From the NCBI GenBank assembly GCA_922989275.2, contig OV277861.1, forward strand, positions 28,240,479 to 28,304,478: a stretch of DNA of 64,000 nucleotides, written 5' to 3'. Within the stretch, counting starts at the first letter, position 1. Each line of letters starts with the position of its first letter. Position numbers and translations under genes: made by a program. This document shows, piece by piece, positions 1 through 14,300 of the stretch. The DNA is from Gari tellinella (lineage: Eukaryota; Mollusca; Bivalvia; Cardiida; Psammobiidae). The notes under the pieces were generated by a model that did not search any database, was not told the origin of the DNA, and saw only the letters and a program-made list of their open reading frames with translations.

Positions 1-1267
1 TCAGAAAAAAAAGAACATTATTCTGACAATAATTTTGAGATTGATCTTTTTTTTTTCTTTCATTTTAATCTAAAAACTGGAATTCATCTAATTGCTCCAC
101 AAAAGGCTAAAATATATTTGTAGTTTCATAATGAAAGAATTCCAACGCAGCTGCTAGACTTTACTAGTCCCAATCAGTTTTCACAATTTTGTTGGGATAA
201 AATTCTTGTGTAAAATGATTACATCAACCTATGCTACAGGGCACCATTCTAAAGATATGATTAGCACTGCAACATCTCAGAAAAATATAAATCAATGTAC
301 ACTGTATAAGAATCAAATTGAAAAACGTAAACCTACATAAATTCCAAAACAATAAAAAAGAACAAATAAAACAATTGTTCTTTCTTCATTCCCAAACTTG
401 CTGATAAAGAGTTGACCAAAAAATACTGAACAAACAATCAACAAAAAAAACAATGAGAAATAACTGCTAGGACTGTAATGCTTCCCCTGCATTGTATAAA
501 TGTCAATTAACAGTTCTAACTACAGCCTACTACACAAGTTGGCGATCACATTGACTACATTGACTCATTTATGCTCAAGTCTCGACACTTTACATCTCCA
601 AGTTATTTTTTACCAGTGATATTTTTTTGGCTTGAACAACTAGGAAATAATTTCTCAACCTCAACTTAGTAGAAATCTTAGACGATCTTCTAACAGATTA
701 ATTCTTGAGAAACAATAAACTCTGCTATCATGACCATTCATTGAAAGTAGGATGGAAGTATAGCAGAAACTGCCTGCTTTACTTTTATCCTGTTTTAAGC
801 AGCAATCTGCTTATAAATCAAATAAGCATTCATTTGAGCGTTTCTATATATAAGTGAGGTTAACATTACATTCTTGCTTAGATTTCATGAAATTAAATAC
901 CAAATCAAACATCTATGGCTACTTTGCAACTTATTAGTCCGGTATATATACGTAAATAATATAAAAGATTGATACTTTTCGAGATGATTATCTATTTCCA
1001 CTATTCTTCTGAGAGATTTCAAGATGACGGCCCTTGTGGCAAAATTTGATATTGGATCTACACGACCATGCATTTCAATGATTATTTCCCTATGTTTCAA
1101 CAAAATCAGTTCATTAAAACCCGAGTTCATGTTAACACATGATGCACAAAGATAAATGATAATAGCTCTCATGATAACATCATGCAACCTAAAAAGTATT
1201 TTTTCAAAAGTAGAATTGCCCATATGAAAAATTCAGCAAAGGGTTAAAACCAGATGCGACATTCTTT

Positions 1268-1508
1268 AGCTAAATCACCCCATAAATATACCTTTAATTT
1301 ATTCCCCATTGAAGAAAATATTCCATGTTATAAAGGCATGAATATGAAGCGTAAGAAATATGTTCTACATTCTGACAGAAGGTAGCTTAAAGCAGGCTAA
1401 AAGTAAAGCAGAATGCGCCAGGCTGGCACATTCTGTTTTACTTTCAACCTGCTTTAAGTGGCTACTCAATTTCTAAACTAGAAACAGGCGATGGAGTAAC
1501 AGGTTAAT
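1268..1508. mobile_element. TTAA hairpin MITE family 2, degenerate copy
   Basis: The 3' end reads ...gatggagtaacaggttaa, a decayed version of the family-2 terminus, and the 5' end ('cccataaatata') is also recognisable. The centre (1385-1455) folds: agcttaaagcaggctaaaag / gtaaagcagaatgcgccagg pairs with cacattctgttttactttc / aacctgctttaag. No coding capacity. Confidence 0.7.
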
Positions 1509-2883
1509 TAACTTTATCTGTTTTCATGTTATCTAAACTATGAGCATAAATGGGTTACAGAAGAAATTAATGTACAAATAAACAAAACGGCTAAAAAAAC
1601 AAATCTAGTATTCGGGAAAACAATGGCAATATAAAGAAATTATGGTCAAAGCACCACATATTTTTTGTAATTTTTTCTTGTTTTATTTGCTTGTAAATGT
1701 TCCTGCCCTGGATTATAATTGGATGTTCTACAGTAAAAGAAACTTATATGTTGGACTTTTAAAAAGCCTTGAAATTCAGTTATAAGTATACACACAGCGG
1801 TTTGTCCAAAAAACTTTCCCCCCTAAGCTTGGAAGAAATAACAATAATAAATGCTAAAGATTTATCCCTTACCAATCACTTAATTCTGCTACTTTTTTTA
1901 TCATGGAGATCTCTTATGACAAGTGACTGCTTAATACAGGATAGAACTAATGCAGTAAGCTCTTTCAGTACCGTTTTATGGTATTTTTACCCTGCATTAA
2001 GAAACCACAAGAATAAAAGACTACACACAGCCCTTAATACAAAATTGGCTTTGTTTACACTTGCAAGGAAAAAATGTTTTTTGTTTTTTTTTCAAAAGGC
2101 AAGTTCTATCTGAACAGTATTATGGTAATTCATAATTTCCTTTTTTTTTTTTTTAATCAGCCAACAACTTTTTCTCATTTAATTGAGAACACTTATGTTA
2201 TCTTTTTTTTTATTAATGCAATGGTAAGGGATCAAATCTGCATTACATTCTATAGCTTAACATTGATATGTTTTGTTCTGGCTTTACACTTGAAACTTGC
2301 ATTTCCCCACAAGCATCCTTATTAGAAGATAAATACTGTCTAAAAGGCGCTTCTGTGTGGTCTGCTTCATCACTTCTTGGCAAGAATGGGGTAAATTCAG
2401 TTTACAAGTGTATACAGCCAATATCTAAAAGGCCTTAGAATTTAATCTCTGCCTGATGTTGTGTAACTGTAACAGGCAGTCTCGTATTGCTAAGCACTTA
2501 TTTGGCACCGTCAAACACTATTTGAAAATAAAGTAAAATGTATAATATATAAACATTAATCATCATGAAAAAAAACCTTGTTTATAACAAAAATACTCCT
2601 GAAATACTTGCTGTAAGATAACATACGTACAATATAGAAAAATTACTTTCATCAGTTTATTTTCTACAGGAATAATCTAGGTTAACATTGTGAACAAAAT
2701 TAGTTTCAAAAATATATGATCAAAAGAGTATTTAAGTAGTCATAAAATATCTTGGAAGTCAGAAACAATACCCCCATTATATGGGAGAAAACAGTGATAA
2801 ACATTCTGACATGTTGCTGTAACAGAAGCTGCATAAGTTTGTTGTTTTTTCTGATTCTTTTTTCCACACCCAAAAAGTTTTCT

Positions 2884-3121
2884 TTAACTCATTATCCCCT
2901 AAAACTTCCAAAGAACAATTTCATTTTGCAATAAAGGCTGGTCCATTTTATACTATTTAGGGTTGTTTTTTGTAATAAATTGCAAAATGACAAACAGTGA
3001 AGTCCCTGATCAGAGGGCTCCTACAGGAGCCCTCTGATCAGGGACTGCACTGTTTGCATAGGACAAGTGTACTCTTCTAAGGTACAAATTTGGTAAAGGT
3101 CACTAGGGCTCAATGAGTTAA
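2884..3121. mobile_element. TTAA hairpin MITE family 1
   Basis: Bounded by TTAA at 2884-2887 and 3118-3121, with inverted ends TTAACTCATTAT and TTAACTCATTGA. The core is a near-perfect hairpin: cagtgaagtccctgatcaga / gggctcc, a short loop, then ggagccctctgatcaggg. Four related copies lie at 9088, 9919, 19043 and 20261. TTAA flanks and no ORF are typical of piggyBac-type non-autonomous elements. Confidence 0.85.
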
Positions 3122-4593
3122 TTCCAAATTTCCAAGCTATTTCACTGACAAGAATACAAAATTTTGTGCACCAACTTTGATATATGGTCATCACAATATC
3201 TTGTAAAATAAATTTCCCAAATATCATTACAAGTAATTGTATGCAACATGAAAGAATCATGGTAAATTTTCAACATTTTAACGCTAAACATCTCAAGAAT
3301 CAAAAAATTGTTAAATGCAACATTTCAAAAACTATAAAGGCATTCAAATATTAAAAACATTTGTACAAAACATTTCTTTTTTTTATATTTTTTTTGTTAT
3401 TTTTTATTTTTAACTTTTTTTTAAAGTATATACATATAATTTTTAAAACACCAAACTGGAATTTGACAAGAGAACATGAACACTAATGTACATTGTAATA
3501 AATGAATGACAGTGTCGTTGTAATATGCTAAAACTAGATTGTCGGATGTGTTAGTCAAAAGACACCGAGACCTCCTTTCTTAAAGTAGGGCACTCAATAG
3601 GGAGCACACTCTACTTTTTTGTTTGAAAAGTTGTACTTTTTACCATCAGCACTTTCAAAATATTACTTTTCCCTTCACCGATAAAACTAAAACACTGTAA
3701 AGTAGGCTTTGGAATTTGCATGAGTTCAGTAGTAAAATTAAGAATACCTACTGGGGTTAATCATTATCTACTATGGCATTTATTAACATGGCAATTACAA
3801 ATGTGAATGAGTAACAAATGAACATGTAAATAAACACTTGCTTTTGATTAGATACACTAAATATATAAATATATCATGTATATGTGCATGGTGCATTACA
3901 CCAAAACTTAGGTGTACCTGTATACATACAATATGAGCAATCGTTATCTCAGTGATTCTATTCAAATTAAGATTATGTGGAAAGAAAAGAAAAAAAATAC
4001 ATGGAAAACAAAAAAAAACTAACACACAGTATTGGTCAACATTATTCAAATATATAGTGATTTCATGTAAAGCCTTATTAAACTATGAACACTTAAAATA
4101 AAAGGAGAAATTAATAATCTGTAAGGCACAGCAAAAAAAGTCATGTTATAATTATGAAACTGAGTATATATGACTAGACATATAAGCATGGTTTGCATAT
4201 AAATGAACTGCAGGTCTGAAATGAAGAGCTTTATGAAGAGTTTTACCTTGTAAAAATCTTTTTTCCCAATCATTCACCCTAAAAATGGCACTTTTACATT
4301 TCCACCCTAAAAGTCTGCATTTCAAAGCCACAGTGATCTATAAACAGGTCCGCCTACTAACCAAAGGCTACTTTCACAATATCATAATATATAGGAGATA
4401 TTTATACATATATCTGTTAACCACATCCGCTTATTGTTGCTACCCTTTTCCATAAAGTCAGCAGTTAAATGCTTAGATATTCTGTAGCTATAAATGTAAA
4501 TATTTTCTCATCCAATATTAAACACTCATATTTGAAAAAGAAAATTGCAGTACTGTATGAATTTTATTGGAAAGAACATCTTCCTGACTGCTA

Positions 4594-5851
4594 CAGTATA
4601 ACCTGGTTTATCCGACATCCCTTGGGACCATCTAAAATTGATGGATACATCAGTGCATCAGTTAGACGGGAGTCAGTCATCAACTGATCAACTAGTCTAA
4701 TAATACGCCCCTGTCTGAGAACGGGCATATAAAATCCTGTTGTATAGCGAAGCATTTAATGTCCTTTAGCATTTCCTAAACTATAGTGTAGGTGAGATAT
4801 GACAGGTCAAAATATTTAACATCAGAACCAGCGTCAGTCCGAACTATCCTGATCAAGTTTGTAAATTCTGTTCAGATCGTGTTTATACCTAACATTATTC
4901 AAACTATAATATCTAAATTACCTTTACAGAATCTCTCCGTACCTCTAACAGTAAGGTTTGTCTATAGAGCCATTCATGTTCAGCTCTAATGTTTATCTGT
5001 GATATTAAAGAAATTATAAAAAGATTCGTCATCAACACCTATGAATTCTTATGCAAAGTTTTGACTTTACGCAAGGAAATAAGACATGAAAACAGCATTG
5101 TCTCCTATAAATAGAATTCAAGTGTCAGTCATACAGTGGAGCCCTGATAGCATTATGTTGCTTTACATTATGCATTTACTGTTTAAACGCTCACAGAACA
5201 CAGAGCAATGCTGGTAAACTGTGTATCACTGACTTCAGAAACAAACTGACCAGTGATAAAATGTCACAGGCCTACTGGTAATCCTGCTAAAAATTAACAA
5301 GGAAGAGTGAATATAGAATTGCTGTGAAACTAAATTACCCTGTAATGTATAAGTGCAAGATCGTTCGTGAAATGTAGATACAGTAAGTAAAATAAGAGCA
5401 TTCACAGGAAATTATGCTTCCAAATTTGGCATCATTACACATGGTTTTAAGTCAGCATTTTTTTAAATTTGGAGACAATTTGATCAAGAATCATGATACA
5501 GACTAGGTCGAGTTAGATTTCTGAGGGTGTTTTTAAAGTCTAACAATCTGACAGATGACTGCATATCTACATGTTAGGTAATTATTATTATTTGTATGAC
5601 CACAACGATAACTACGTGCAATTATAGAGGTTTGGTTATTTATAAGGAGGTCCCATTTCAATACAATGTCAGATACACAGGTATGAAAAATGCTGTAATT
5701 ATCACATCGGGGGCCCTAAACGGTGTCGAGAGATTCCGTTCAAATCAGGTTTTAGGTACATAGAATAAAGGAAATCATTTGGACAAAACAGTGCTGTCGG
5801 ATGCATAAGTTTGTCAGATGCCCAAGGTGCCGGATAACCATAAGTATACTG
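4594..5851. mobile_element. pogo/Tigger-like non-autonomous element, 1.26 kb
   Basis: Left end CAGTATAACCTGGTTTATCC preceded by TA; right end, read inward, CAGTATACTTATGGTTATCC. The interior shares long stretches with 22109-22858 (for example the 'cattattcaaactataatat' block), so both are copies of one family. 'CAGT.AACC...TTATCCG' ends with TA flanks resemble pogo/Tigger elements. No transposase frame remains. The right TA has drifted to TG. Confidence 0.75.
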
Positions 5852-5875
5852 TGTATATTTCTAATTTTTACAATA

Positions 5876-6035
5876 CAGCAAAACCTCTCTCTTATGACGA
5901 CTAGATTGTGTTAATTATTAGGTGTTTCAGTTAAAGAGCTTTTGGTATTACTATGACGTTGCTATACGCTGTCACCTGTATTTTAAACAGCCACTTAGCC
6001 TTCTCTTTAGTGGTCATAATAGAGAGGTTTTATTG
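5876..6035. mobile_element. Short TA-flanked MITE
   Basis: 160 bp with inverted ends: CAGCAAAACCTCTCTCTTAT on the left; the right end read inward is CAATAAAACCTCTCTATTAT. Left flank TA. Resembles a deletion derivative of a Tigger-like element. Confidence 0.7.
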
Positions 6036-6318
6036 CACTTTATAAAAATAATCATAACCATTGCAGTTCCAAACCCTGCACTAAATTTCAGTGCCTGATT
6101 TTGTAGTTTGTGGGTGGGGTCGAATGGTAATCAGTCTGCGAAAAAAGCTTTCTAATGTGCTTTGGACACCTACTTTCTTTGAAAATGACTGCCAAAGCAT
6201 CAACTGGTTCTCCAAATGTTTACATTATGTAACCAAGTTCTGTTATTCGATTCATGTAGTGTTCATATATTCCCTTGAACAAAAGCTGTCAGTAATAGTG
6301 ACAAATGTCCCAAAATGA

Positions 6319-6346
6319 CCCCCCCCCCCCCCCCCCCCCCCCCCCC
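6319..6346. repeat. Poly-C run of 28
   Basis: An uninterrupted C28 tract, just upstream of a composite repeat. Likely length-variable and prone to sequencing error. Confidence 0.9.
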
Positions 6347-6359
6347 ACGACATTAAAAC

Positions 6360-6757
6360 CTAGGTCAAGTATATGACGGGACAATCTTAACTTTTTGACC
6401 GATTGTTTGTGAACTTGAAGGCTACAAACATTGATCTTGCTTGTGCCACATATCTTGAAGCCTGTTATGGCAAATAGTTTAAAAATCGTTTCATGCCAAA
6501 CAATATTAAGAGCTCGGACACAGAAAAAGTGCCCCTTTCCAACCTTTGACCTACGATTGTGACCTTGACCACTGAGCTACAGACCTGGGTCTGACATCCA
6601 ACACATTTTCTTATCTTGGAGTATATTTGTGCAAAGACAAAATGTTCCCCTTTTTTATTTTGGTCAATGGTGACCTTGACCTTTGAGCTACAGACCAGCA
6701 TCTTTACATGACTAATTGTCTTTACTATAAGCCTCCCAATAAGGGGCATAAAAAACT
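6360..6757 (+). repeat. Composite repeat, TATGCCCC type (partial)
   Basis: Two imperfect body repeats containing 'gaccttgacc...tgagctacagacc' (near 6550 and 6670) end in 'aagcctcccaataaggggcataaaaaac', the 3' tip of the composite superfamily in its GGGGCATAA version. The 5' tip is not clear. Confidence 0.6.
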
Positions 6758-7876
6758 TCTCTTACAAAAAGACTGAAAGGCAGTCAGCTTAAATCAACAA
6801 TTTCCTTCATAGCATTTTTGTAGCAGGCGGGAAGTATACCAGAGAACTTACTAGTTTACTTTCAACCTATTTTAGCAACCATCTCATCCATCAGGTAAAT
6901 AAATTTTCATCGATTTTGGCATTGTAACTGGTTGCCTATTGGACTAAAAATGATTGTTCAAATCAATTTTGTTTGTCTCTGACAACCTGACAACTGCTAA
7001 TTTCGCAGACTGGGTAAAAACCAGTCCCTTCCAACCCCATTGTACTGAACCCCCAAAAAGAACATGTTTATTCTTTTGCTGTACAAATATCACATTTTAA
7101 GAATATTTACTGGTTAATGCAAGGTTTAGTAATTCAATTATTTTGTATGGGCACTGCATTAACCAATTCTTCAAATACAATCAGTGCAATGGCTTCAAAA
7201 AACATTCCACCTGAGAGTCACTTATGATAATATAAATATCCAAAAAGCACATATACCACTGTTAATAGTATAAAGCACTAGTTGCTCTGTTACCAAAATA
7301 TGTACTCAATATCTGTATAATGCAGCAACCTTTTTGGTTAACTTTTTTTTTCTCAGATATAGGCAATTTCTGTACTAACCAAATAACGAAATACAAAATT
7401 TGTAATGCAATTCCAAGTTTTATATAAATTTACAAGACAACTAAAATTAATCTTTTTCAAGAATTGTCTGAAAATTAAGGCATAGTGGCTGGTTGCTGAA
7501 TACTTAAAAAATTGTTTCCATAAACGGAAAATGATAAAAAAAATTGTACTCAAAACCATAAAACACATGGCTGCAAGTACTCATGTACCGGTTAATTTTT
7601 GTGAAAAAAATTTGAAAACCTTGCGTCTAGGACATGACACAAGCCTGAAATTTCTGTAAGAATCTGAAGATATGCCCCTCAACTGTAGCAAAAAGCACTA
7701 CAATAGAGGAAATATTTCAACCTCCAGTAACCTCTAACAATCAACATTCCTCAAATTAACAGCAAGTTTTCTGTGTTAAACCACAGACTAGCAAGCCAAG
7801 TGTATGACAAGTTTCATGTTCAAAATCTTTAAAATCAAGAGACAGGTCAAAAAAACAATTTTCAATATAACATCTC

Positions 7877-8024
7877 TGGCCAAACTGCTTGAGCTACATC
7901 TGGAGTAGTGAAAACCGGGTAAAAACTAGAAATTAACTACAATAAACTAGATCAAGTCACAGTAGAACTACACCTCTGACTTGATAAAGACACACACAGG
8001 TGTAGCTCAAAGCAGTATTGGCCA
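7877..8024. repeat. Inverted repeat in the 3'UTR, 61 nt after the stop
   Basis: Left arm 7877-7898 (tggccaaactgcttgagcta then ca) and right arm 8001-8024 (tgtagctcaaagcagtattg then gcca) are reverse complements apart from a 2-base bulge. They would form a stem of about 22 bp with a ~100 nt loop in the 3'UTR of the brat-like mRNA. Confidence 0.75.
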
Positions 8025-8084
8025 AACTGAAGCACTCTTCTATCCATGTATACAGTCCTTATGGCTATAAAGCAACCTACTCAT

Positions 8085-8393
8085 CTAACTAATGTACAAG
8101 GTATTCAGGACCAAGACATGATGATTGTTCTTGGCCAAAGTTACCACATAGCCCTCTGATGTGATTTTCAGACCGCAACAACGGCTGACTTTAACATATG
8201 GACACTCAAACTCTCCTATAAGAGAGCCATCTCTCTGGAACACGGCCACATGGAACCTGTTTCCATGACTGTCACCAACAAGTACATCTCCAGCATCGCT
8301 GATGTCAATTCCATTTGGGTAGTTAGTTATGTTCTCACAGCCAATACGTCTTTGAAAGTGACCTTCTTCATTGAAAACAACAACACAGTGTCC
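8085..8393 (-). CDS. brat: brat-like last exon: NHL repeats 5-6 and stop
   Basis: Starts in phase 0 after TTTGTAG and reads [18 protein letters not shown], then [84 protein letters not shown], stop TAG at 8087-8085. ITNYPNGI is the same position as the 'I.NYP.GV' blade in Brat, and the closing strand after [13 protein letters not shown] is where Brat also ends, so the C terminus is natural and not truncated. A plus-strand frame at 8371-8652 overlaps this exon and is a shadow. Confidence 0.94.
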   Translation of the reverse strand, partial: GHCVVVFNEEGHFQRRIGCENITNYPNGIDISDAGDVLVGDSHGNRFHVAVFQRDGSLIGEFECPYVKVSRCCGLKITSEGYVVTLAKNNHHVLVLNTLYIS

Positions 8394-11300
8394 CTACAAA
8401 ATACAAGTTCATGAAGGAAGCAGCTTCTCAATAAGAAATTTAATTATTTGCACGAAAGGAGGATTCAAGAAGAGCAGTAAATTCCAGGATTTCCTCATCA
8501 CAAAACCATGTCCTATGAGTGCCGTGATGACCCCAAGTATTGGGACAGACAGGCCTAAGCAAATAGTAGACCCTACACAGACTGCTGTTATAAAGCAATT
8601 AGTTCAAGTTGAGGATAATAACAGCGGTTATACAGGATGTCCCAATTTTTAGGATTTTTATGGTAGTCACACCATAGGGCTTGTACAGACATAAGGAGTT
8701 TATTTCTAGACAATTCCAATGAGTAGTGACACCACAGGATTTTATTCAGAAATAAAGATTTAAGTATATGAAATACTACCCTTATTTGGAGCCCTGATAA
8801 AATGATTAATATATCTGGTATTCAAAGAGAACAATGTACCTTGAAGTCACACACAAAGTACTCCTTTCCACTGATAGCAATGTCCGAGGGCTCTCTCATG
8901 TAGTCACTGCAGTCAAACCATTTCATCAAATCCCCACTTTCTCCAATAACAAAAACAGTCGGGGAAACACTGTCAACCGCTGCAATTTGTCCTGAAGAAT
9001 AATTAAACTCTATTTAAAATTTCTTAGTAAGTTAGATCCAGAGTTTAGTTTTCAACTGCTGCGGTGTCAGAGCTGCTGGAGTACATCTTAACCCTTTGAA
9101 CCCTAGTCCTGCATATAGGCGTCCTTTTCAAACAGTGTACATGTGAATAGTACACATGTCCTATGCAAACAGTGAAGACCCAGATCAGAGGGCTCCAAAT
9201 GGAGCCCTCTGATCAGGGTTTTCACTGTTTGTCACAATGCCAAATATTGACAAAAACAACCCTTAAAAGTCAGAAATGGACTAGACTTAAATGAAAACTG
9301 GAATTGTCCATTTAAAGTTTCAGGGAGGAAAGAGTAAAGCAAAAGCTGTTAAAGAGTAAGGAGAGATTTTCTGTATGAAGCAATTTCTGTAATACAATAA
9401 AGAAGTCATCTTTGAAATCTTCAAACGCAATGCAATGATATTCATTCCTATAAGTAACAAATAAGTATCATCTAATAACAGTGAAAGCTCTAAAAAAAAC
9501 GAACCCCAGACAAATTGAAAGGGAGGTTTACTATTGCAAACTAAGGAGCTCAAGCAGTCAATTGAAATAGGTAGAATTTGCAGTCAATTAATACAGGTAA
9601 CCGCTTAAAAACAAGACAACAGAAGCAGAGAGCTCCTTCAGAAGTGAGCAAGTAAAAGATGTGCTTCGAATAACAGTCTTTGCACAGGCAAGACCTGGTA
9701 AAATCAAAGGACAGAAACACCTATTTTCAAAGAATGACTTCATTTTCTGATTGCAACTATCTCCCATATTAACTTTATCAAGAGAGGTAATAAAGATAGA
9801 AGAAAGGTTTCAATCTTGGCAATTTTGCATTCGGAATAGAGTTTCCTTTTTCAAACCTTTTTTTTTTTCAGGGACTGTCACTCCCAGTTTTTGGAGTTTC
9901 ACTGTAGTGCAAGCCTTATTTAACCCTTTGAGCCCTAGTCCCGCATTTAGGCATCCTTTTCAAACAGTGTACATGTGAATAGTACACTTGTCCTGTGCAA
10001 ACAGTGAAGACCCAGATCAGAGGGCTCCGAAAGGAGCCCTCTGATCAGGGTCTTCACTGTTTGTCATAATGCCAAAAATGGACAAAAACAACCCTTAAAA
10101 GCCAGAAATGGACTGGAGTAAAATCGAAACTGGAATTGTCCATTGAAAGTTTCAGGGAGGAAAGAGTTAAGATGGATTCAGATCGAAAATGTTTGAAATA
10201 CTAGTTGTCTAACGACAACATAACCCTAGCCATGGCACACTTCATAACTTTAAAACACAGAGGCAGAAGTAAAAGCCTGGGAGACTGGTCAAATTTTTCA
10301 GATAGATGAATAGCCTTCTCGAAAGGCATTATGCAGCAAGTATAAAAGTTATAGGTCAAAGGGTAGCACTTGTAGGTTGTGAGTACTTAACTTAACCCTT
10401 TACTCCATAGCCTGTTTCTAGTTTTGACCACTCAAAGCAGGTTGAAAGTAAAGCAGAATGTGCCCTAAGGCGCATTCTGTTTTACTTTCAGCCTGCTTTA
10501 AGATGATATCGAAAATATTTCTTATGGTACATGTTAATGACTGTATAAATTGGAAGTATTTTCTTTAGTTGAAGAATAAATTAGTTGTGCTAAAAGGCGC
10601 TTATATGGAGTATAGGGTTAAATACAAATTTTGAAATTTGTAAAGGCAAAGGTAAAGTTCAAGGTCAATGATTTCAAAGAAAAAGTTGACTTGTAATGAT
10701 GGACACAGCGTTATCACAATAACTTACCTTGGCACTGTGAGCCAAAACATTAGGAGAATCCTCATACTTGAAGCATTTTTGAAATGCAAGGGCAATAACT
10801 CTGTAACAACTACTTAAATCCTCAAAATTTAGTAAATTTTATACTTTGAGGCATAAAACATTAACATCCAATCATAAGTATTCCAAGCAAACAACAAACC
10901 AAATGGTGACGAACAAATGAACGGTCAAACGGTGCCACTCCAATATACATCCCCAATGTTAAGGTGGATGTATAATTTTTTTTACCTTGTTGAGTTATGG
11001 CAAGTCCGGCAACAATATCTATGTAGCGTATTGCAATCTTCCTGACAAAATGTCCAAATCTGGTGAAGATCTGCATCCTTGATCTCTCATTACCTCGGTC
11101 ACAGACAACAAACTTTCCCGAGGTTCTCATCACTGCCACCTTACGTGGGTACCACAACTGACCCTCTTCACGACCTTAAGTTAGTACAAAATATAGATGG
11201 AAATCACATCAGACAATTCCTATCAATAACAGAGCTCCAGATTAGGGGAGTATTTTGAAAACTAAAATCTTTATTTCTGTTTTTACCCTGTGGTGTCCCT

Positions 11301-14300
11301 ACACATTAGAATAGTCTCAGGATTTGGTGCTTAAATGAGTGAGAAAATGTTCAATTTGTTCAGTTTACTCCCTCTTATTTGAAGCCTTAAATAACGTAAC
11401 AACTTTGTTAAAAGAATATCCATAATGCCAGTTTACAAGCGTAATCATAACTGTGGTATTAAAGACAGGTGATAGCTTAAAGCAGGACTAAAGTTAAACA
11501 AAAACTTCCAAAGGAGGTTTTAGTTTTATCCTACTTTAAGCAGCTTAGTGTATCAATGATTGTTAATAGAAATACAAGACAGTGTTCAATAACCGCTTAT
11601 GCCCAAGGTGACATCCTTGACAATATATTCTGAATCTTTTCTAAGTCCAAATTAGGTCAAGGTCAAATCAAGGTTGGGTAATATGGGTGAATTGGTAGTG
11701 GTCCAAGGCAACAACTGTATAACAAGTATCAAATCATTGTAGTCGGTTGTTTTGAGGCTAGATGAAAACTATAAACAAGAGACCCAGAGGGTCACATTTC
11801 GCTCACCTGAGGACACTGTACCATAGAATCTGACTGGGCAAGACAACATTTTGATATAGCTATGACCCAGGTGCCATAATTTGATCTTGGTAGAGGACCA
11901 CAATGCGAAGCTACATGTCAGATATTAATGATCTGGGCCTTACGGTTTAAGAGAAGAAGATTTTTAAAGGTTGTCCTATAAAAACTGATAAGCCCCTAGG
12001 TGGGGCCAATTTTGGCCGGGGGTCATAATTTGAACACACTTGGTAGAGAACCACAAGGCAAAGCTATATGTCAAATATTAAGAATCTGGGCCTTACAACT
12101 ATATGTCAAATATTAAGAATCTGGGCCTTACAATTTCAGAGTAGAAGATTTTTAAAGGTTTTCCTATATAAGTCTATGTAAAACTGATAAGCCCCGGGGC
12201 GGGGCCAAATTTGATCAACGGTTCATAATTTGAACAATCTTGGTAGAGTACCATAGGGCAAAGCTACATGTCAAATATAAATGATCTTGGCCTTACGGTT
12301 TCAGAGAAGAAGATTTTTAAAGGATTTCCTATGAAAAACTAATAGGCCCGAGGGCGTGGCAATTTTTTGGCCCGGGGTCATAATTTGAACAATCTTGGTA
12401 GAGGACCACAAGGCAAAGCTATATGTCAAATATTAAAGATCTAGGCCATACAGTTTAAGAGAAGAAGATTTTTAAAGGTTTTCCTATATAAGTCTATGTA
12501 AAACTGATAAGCCCCGGGGCGGGGTCAATTTTGACCTGGGGTCATAATTTGAACAATCTTGATAGAGGACCATATGGCAAAGCTATATGTCAAATATTAA
12601 TGATTTAGGCCATACAGTTTCTGAGGAGAAGATTTTTAAAGGTTTTCCTAAGAAAAACTGATAAGCCCCAGGGCGGGGCCATTTTTGGTCCCAGGGTCAA
12701 ACTTTGAATGTCTTGGTAGAAGATCATTAGGTAATGATACATACCAAATATCAAAGGTCTGGGCCTTTCGGTTTCTGAGAAGAAGATTTTTTAAGATTTT
12801 CTTATGCATTAAAAGTTGTCTATAGGGTCATGTTAGAAAATCTGGTCCCACAGCAAGGGGAATAACTCTAGCCAAAATCTTTGTACAAGATTTCGTTCCC
12901 CCTTGTCACTGATGCTTCTGACAAAGTTTGGTTGAAATCGGTTCAGTGGTTTCTGAGGAGATGTTGTTTGAAAATGTGAACGGACGACGGACGACGTACG
13001 GAATGGTATCACAATAGCTCATCCTGAGCCTTCGGCTCAGGTGAGCTAAAAATAGTTAACCAAGAAATCTATTTACAATATTAAGCCCAAATTAGGTCAA
13101 GGTCAAAATCATGGTTTGGTGATATTGGTGAATTTGAAATGATCCCAGGCAACAACTGTATATGATATACAGTTGTTGCCTGAGATAATATGTATCCAAA
13201 TATTTGAGTAAGCAATGTTAATGCTAGACAAAACAGTCAAATATAGTTTACCTTGTAATGGACAAACAGGATGATCACTATTTTGCCGCTGCAGGCCATA
13301 TTTTTATTCTGTATAAAGCAACAAATGTATTCAACACTTTTCTAGGATTATCTTTAGAATAATTGCTTATTACATGACAGTACCAGGGGCATATTGTGGC
13401 ATGGGAATAAAATGTAAATCATAGGAATGACAATTACCTGGAATTCCAAACTGAAATTTGAATTCTCCCGTCTTCTCAAATACTTCAATCCGATGGTTGT
13501 TAGTATCAGCTACTACAATATCCTCGTCAACTCCAAGACAAAATCCATGAGGAGAGTTGAATTGTCCTTTACCAGGGCCCAGCTGACCAAACTTACACCT
13601 GAAGTTAAGCAAAATACAGTACAAACTTTATACCTCAGCGTTTTTTTCCTTCTTTGGAAGGTATCTGGGAAAGGACCCGTTCCCAACTGGAACAGAACCC
13701 GTTCCCAACAAGAACAGGACCCATTCCCAATTCAAAGAAGGGACCTGGTAATATGGTAAAATTAGTATTTTCAATGAAAAAAAGAGAATTTCTGTTACTC
13801 GTGTTAGCATTGCCCGTTTATATGAACTGCATAATTGCTACTTGATAAGTTAGATCAATATAGGACTACATATATTATAAAACTGAATTTCCCATTTTCT
13901 TTTTGTCATCATTTCACTTGTTGTTGTTTTTTCTGAAGTTTACACGACAAGGAAAATTCCCAATCTGAGGGGCACTGGACCCGTTCCCAATTGGGTGAAA
14001 AAAAAACGCTGTACCTAAGTTGTCTAGCACTATAATAACCTGAAGTATAATATGTATTTAGGCTTTGCCTATGGACGGAAAAAAGCAAAATTATACTAAA
14101 TTAATGAAAACGGAATAGATCTATCACCAGTGTGTGATCAGCGCTCTTGTATCAGTTCATTGTGTATTCCAGATCACACTCGAGGCTACGCCTCTCGTGA
14201 CTGAGATCTGGATTACACAACCGACTCGAACTTTTATTATATACCTAAATTGTTTGGGACACGATCTATATGTTGTTAAACCAAATAATCAAATAGATCT

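Larger units (their letters stand above)
1..8084 (-). other. 3'UTR and downstream region of the brat-like gene
   Basis: No convincing coding exon is visible here on either strand. Relative to the gene this is immediately 3', so the higher-coordinate part should be 3'UTR. Many minus-strand AATAAA-like hexamers occur (TTTATT on the plus strand), so the cleavage site cannot be chosen from sequence. Repeats listed separately occupy about 1268-1508, 2884-3121, 4594-6035 and 6319-6755. The remainder is AT-rich, with long A and T runs (around 2040-2220 and 3380-3430), and shows nothing else I can name. Confidence 0.5.

Noticed and set aside
885..1223. 112-residue minus-strand open frame
   Set aside because: Downstream of the brat-like stop, no recognisable motif; likely 3'UTR or intergenic.
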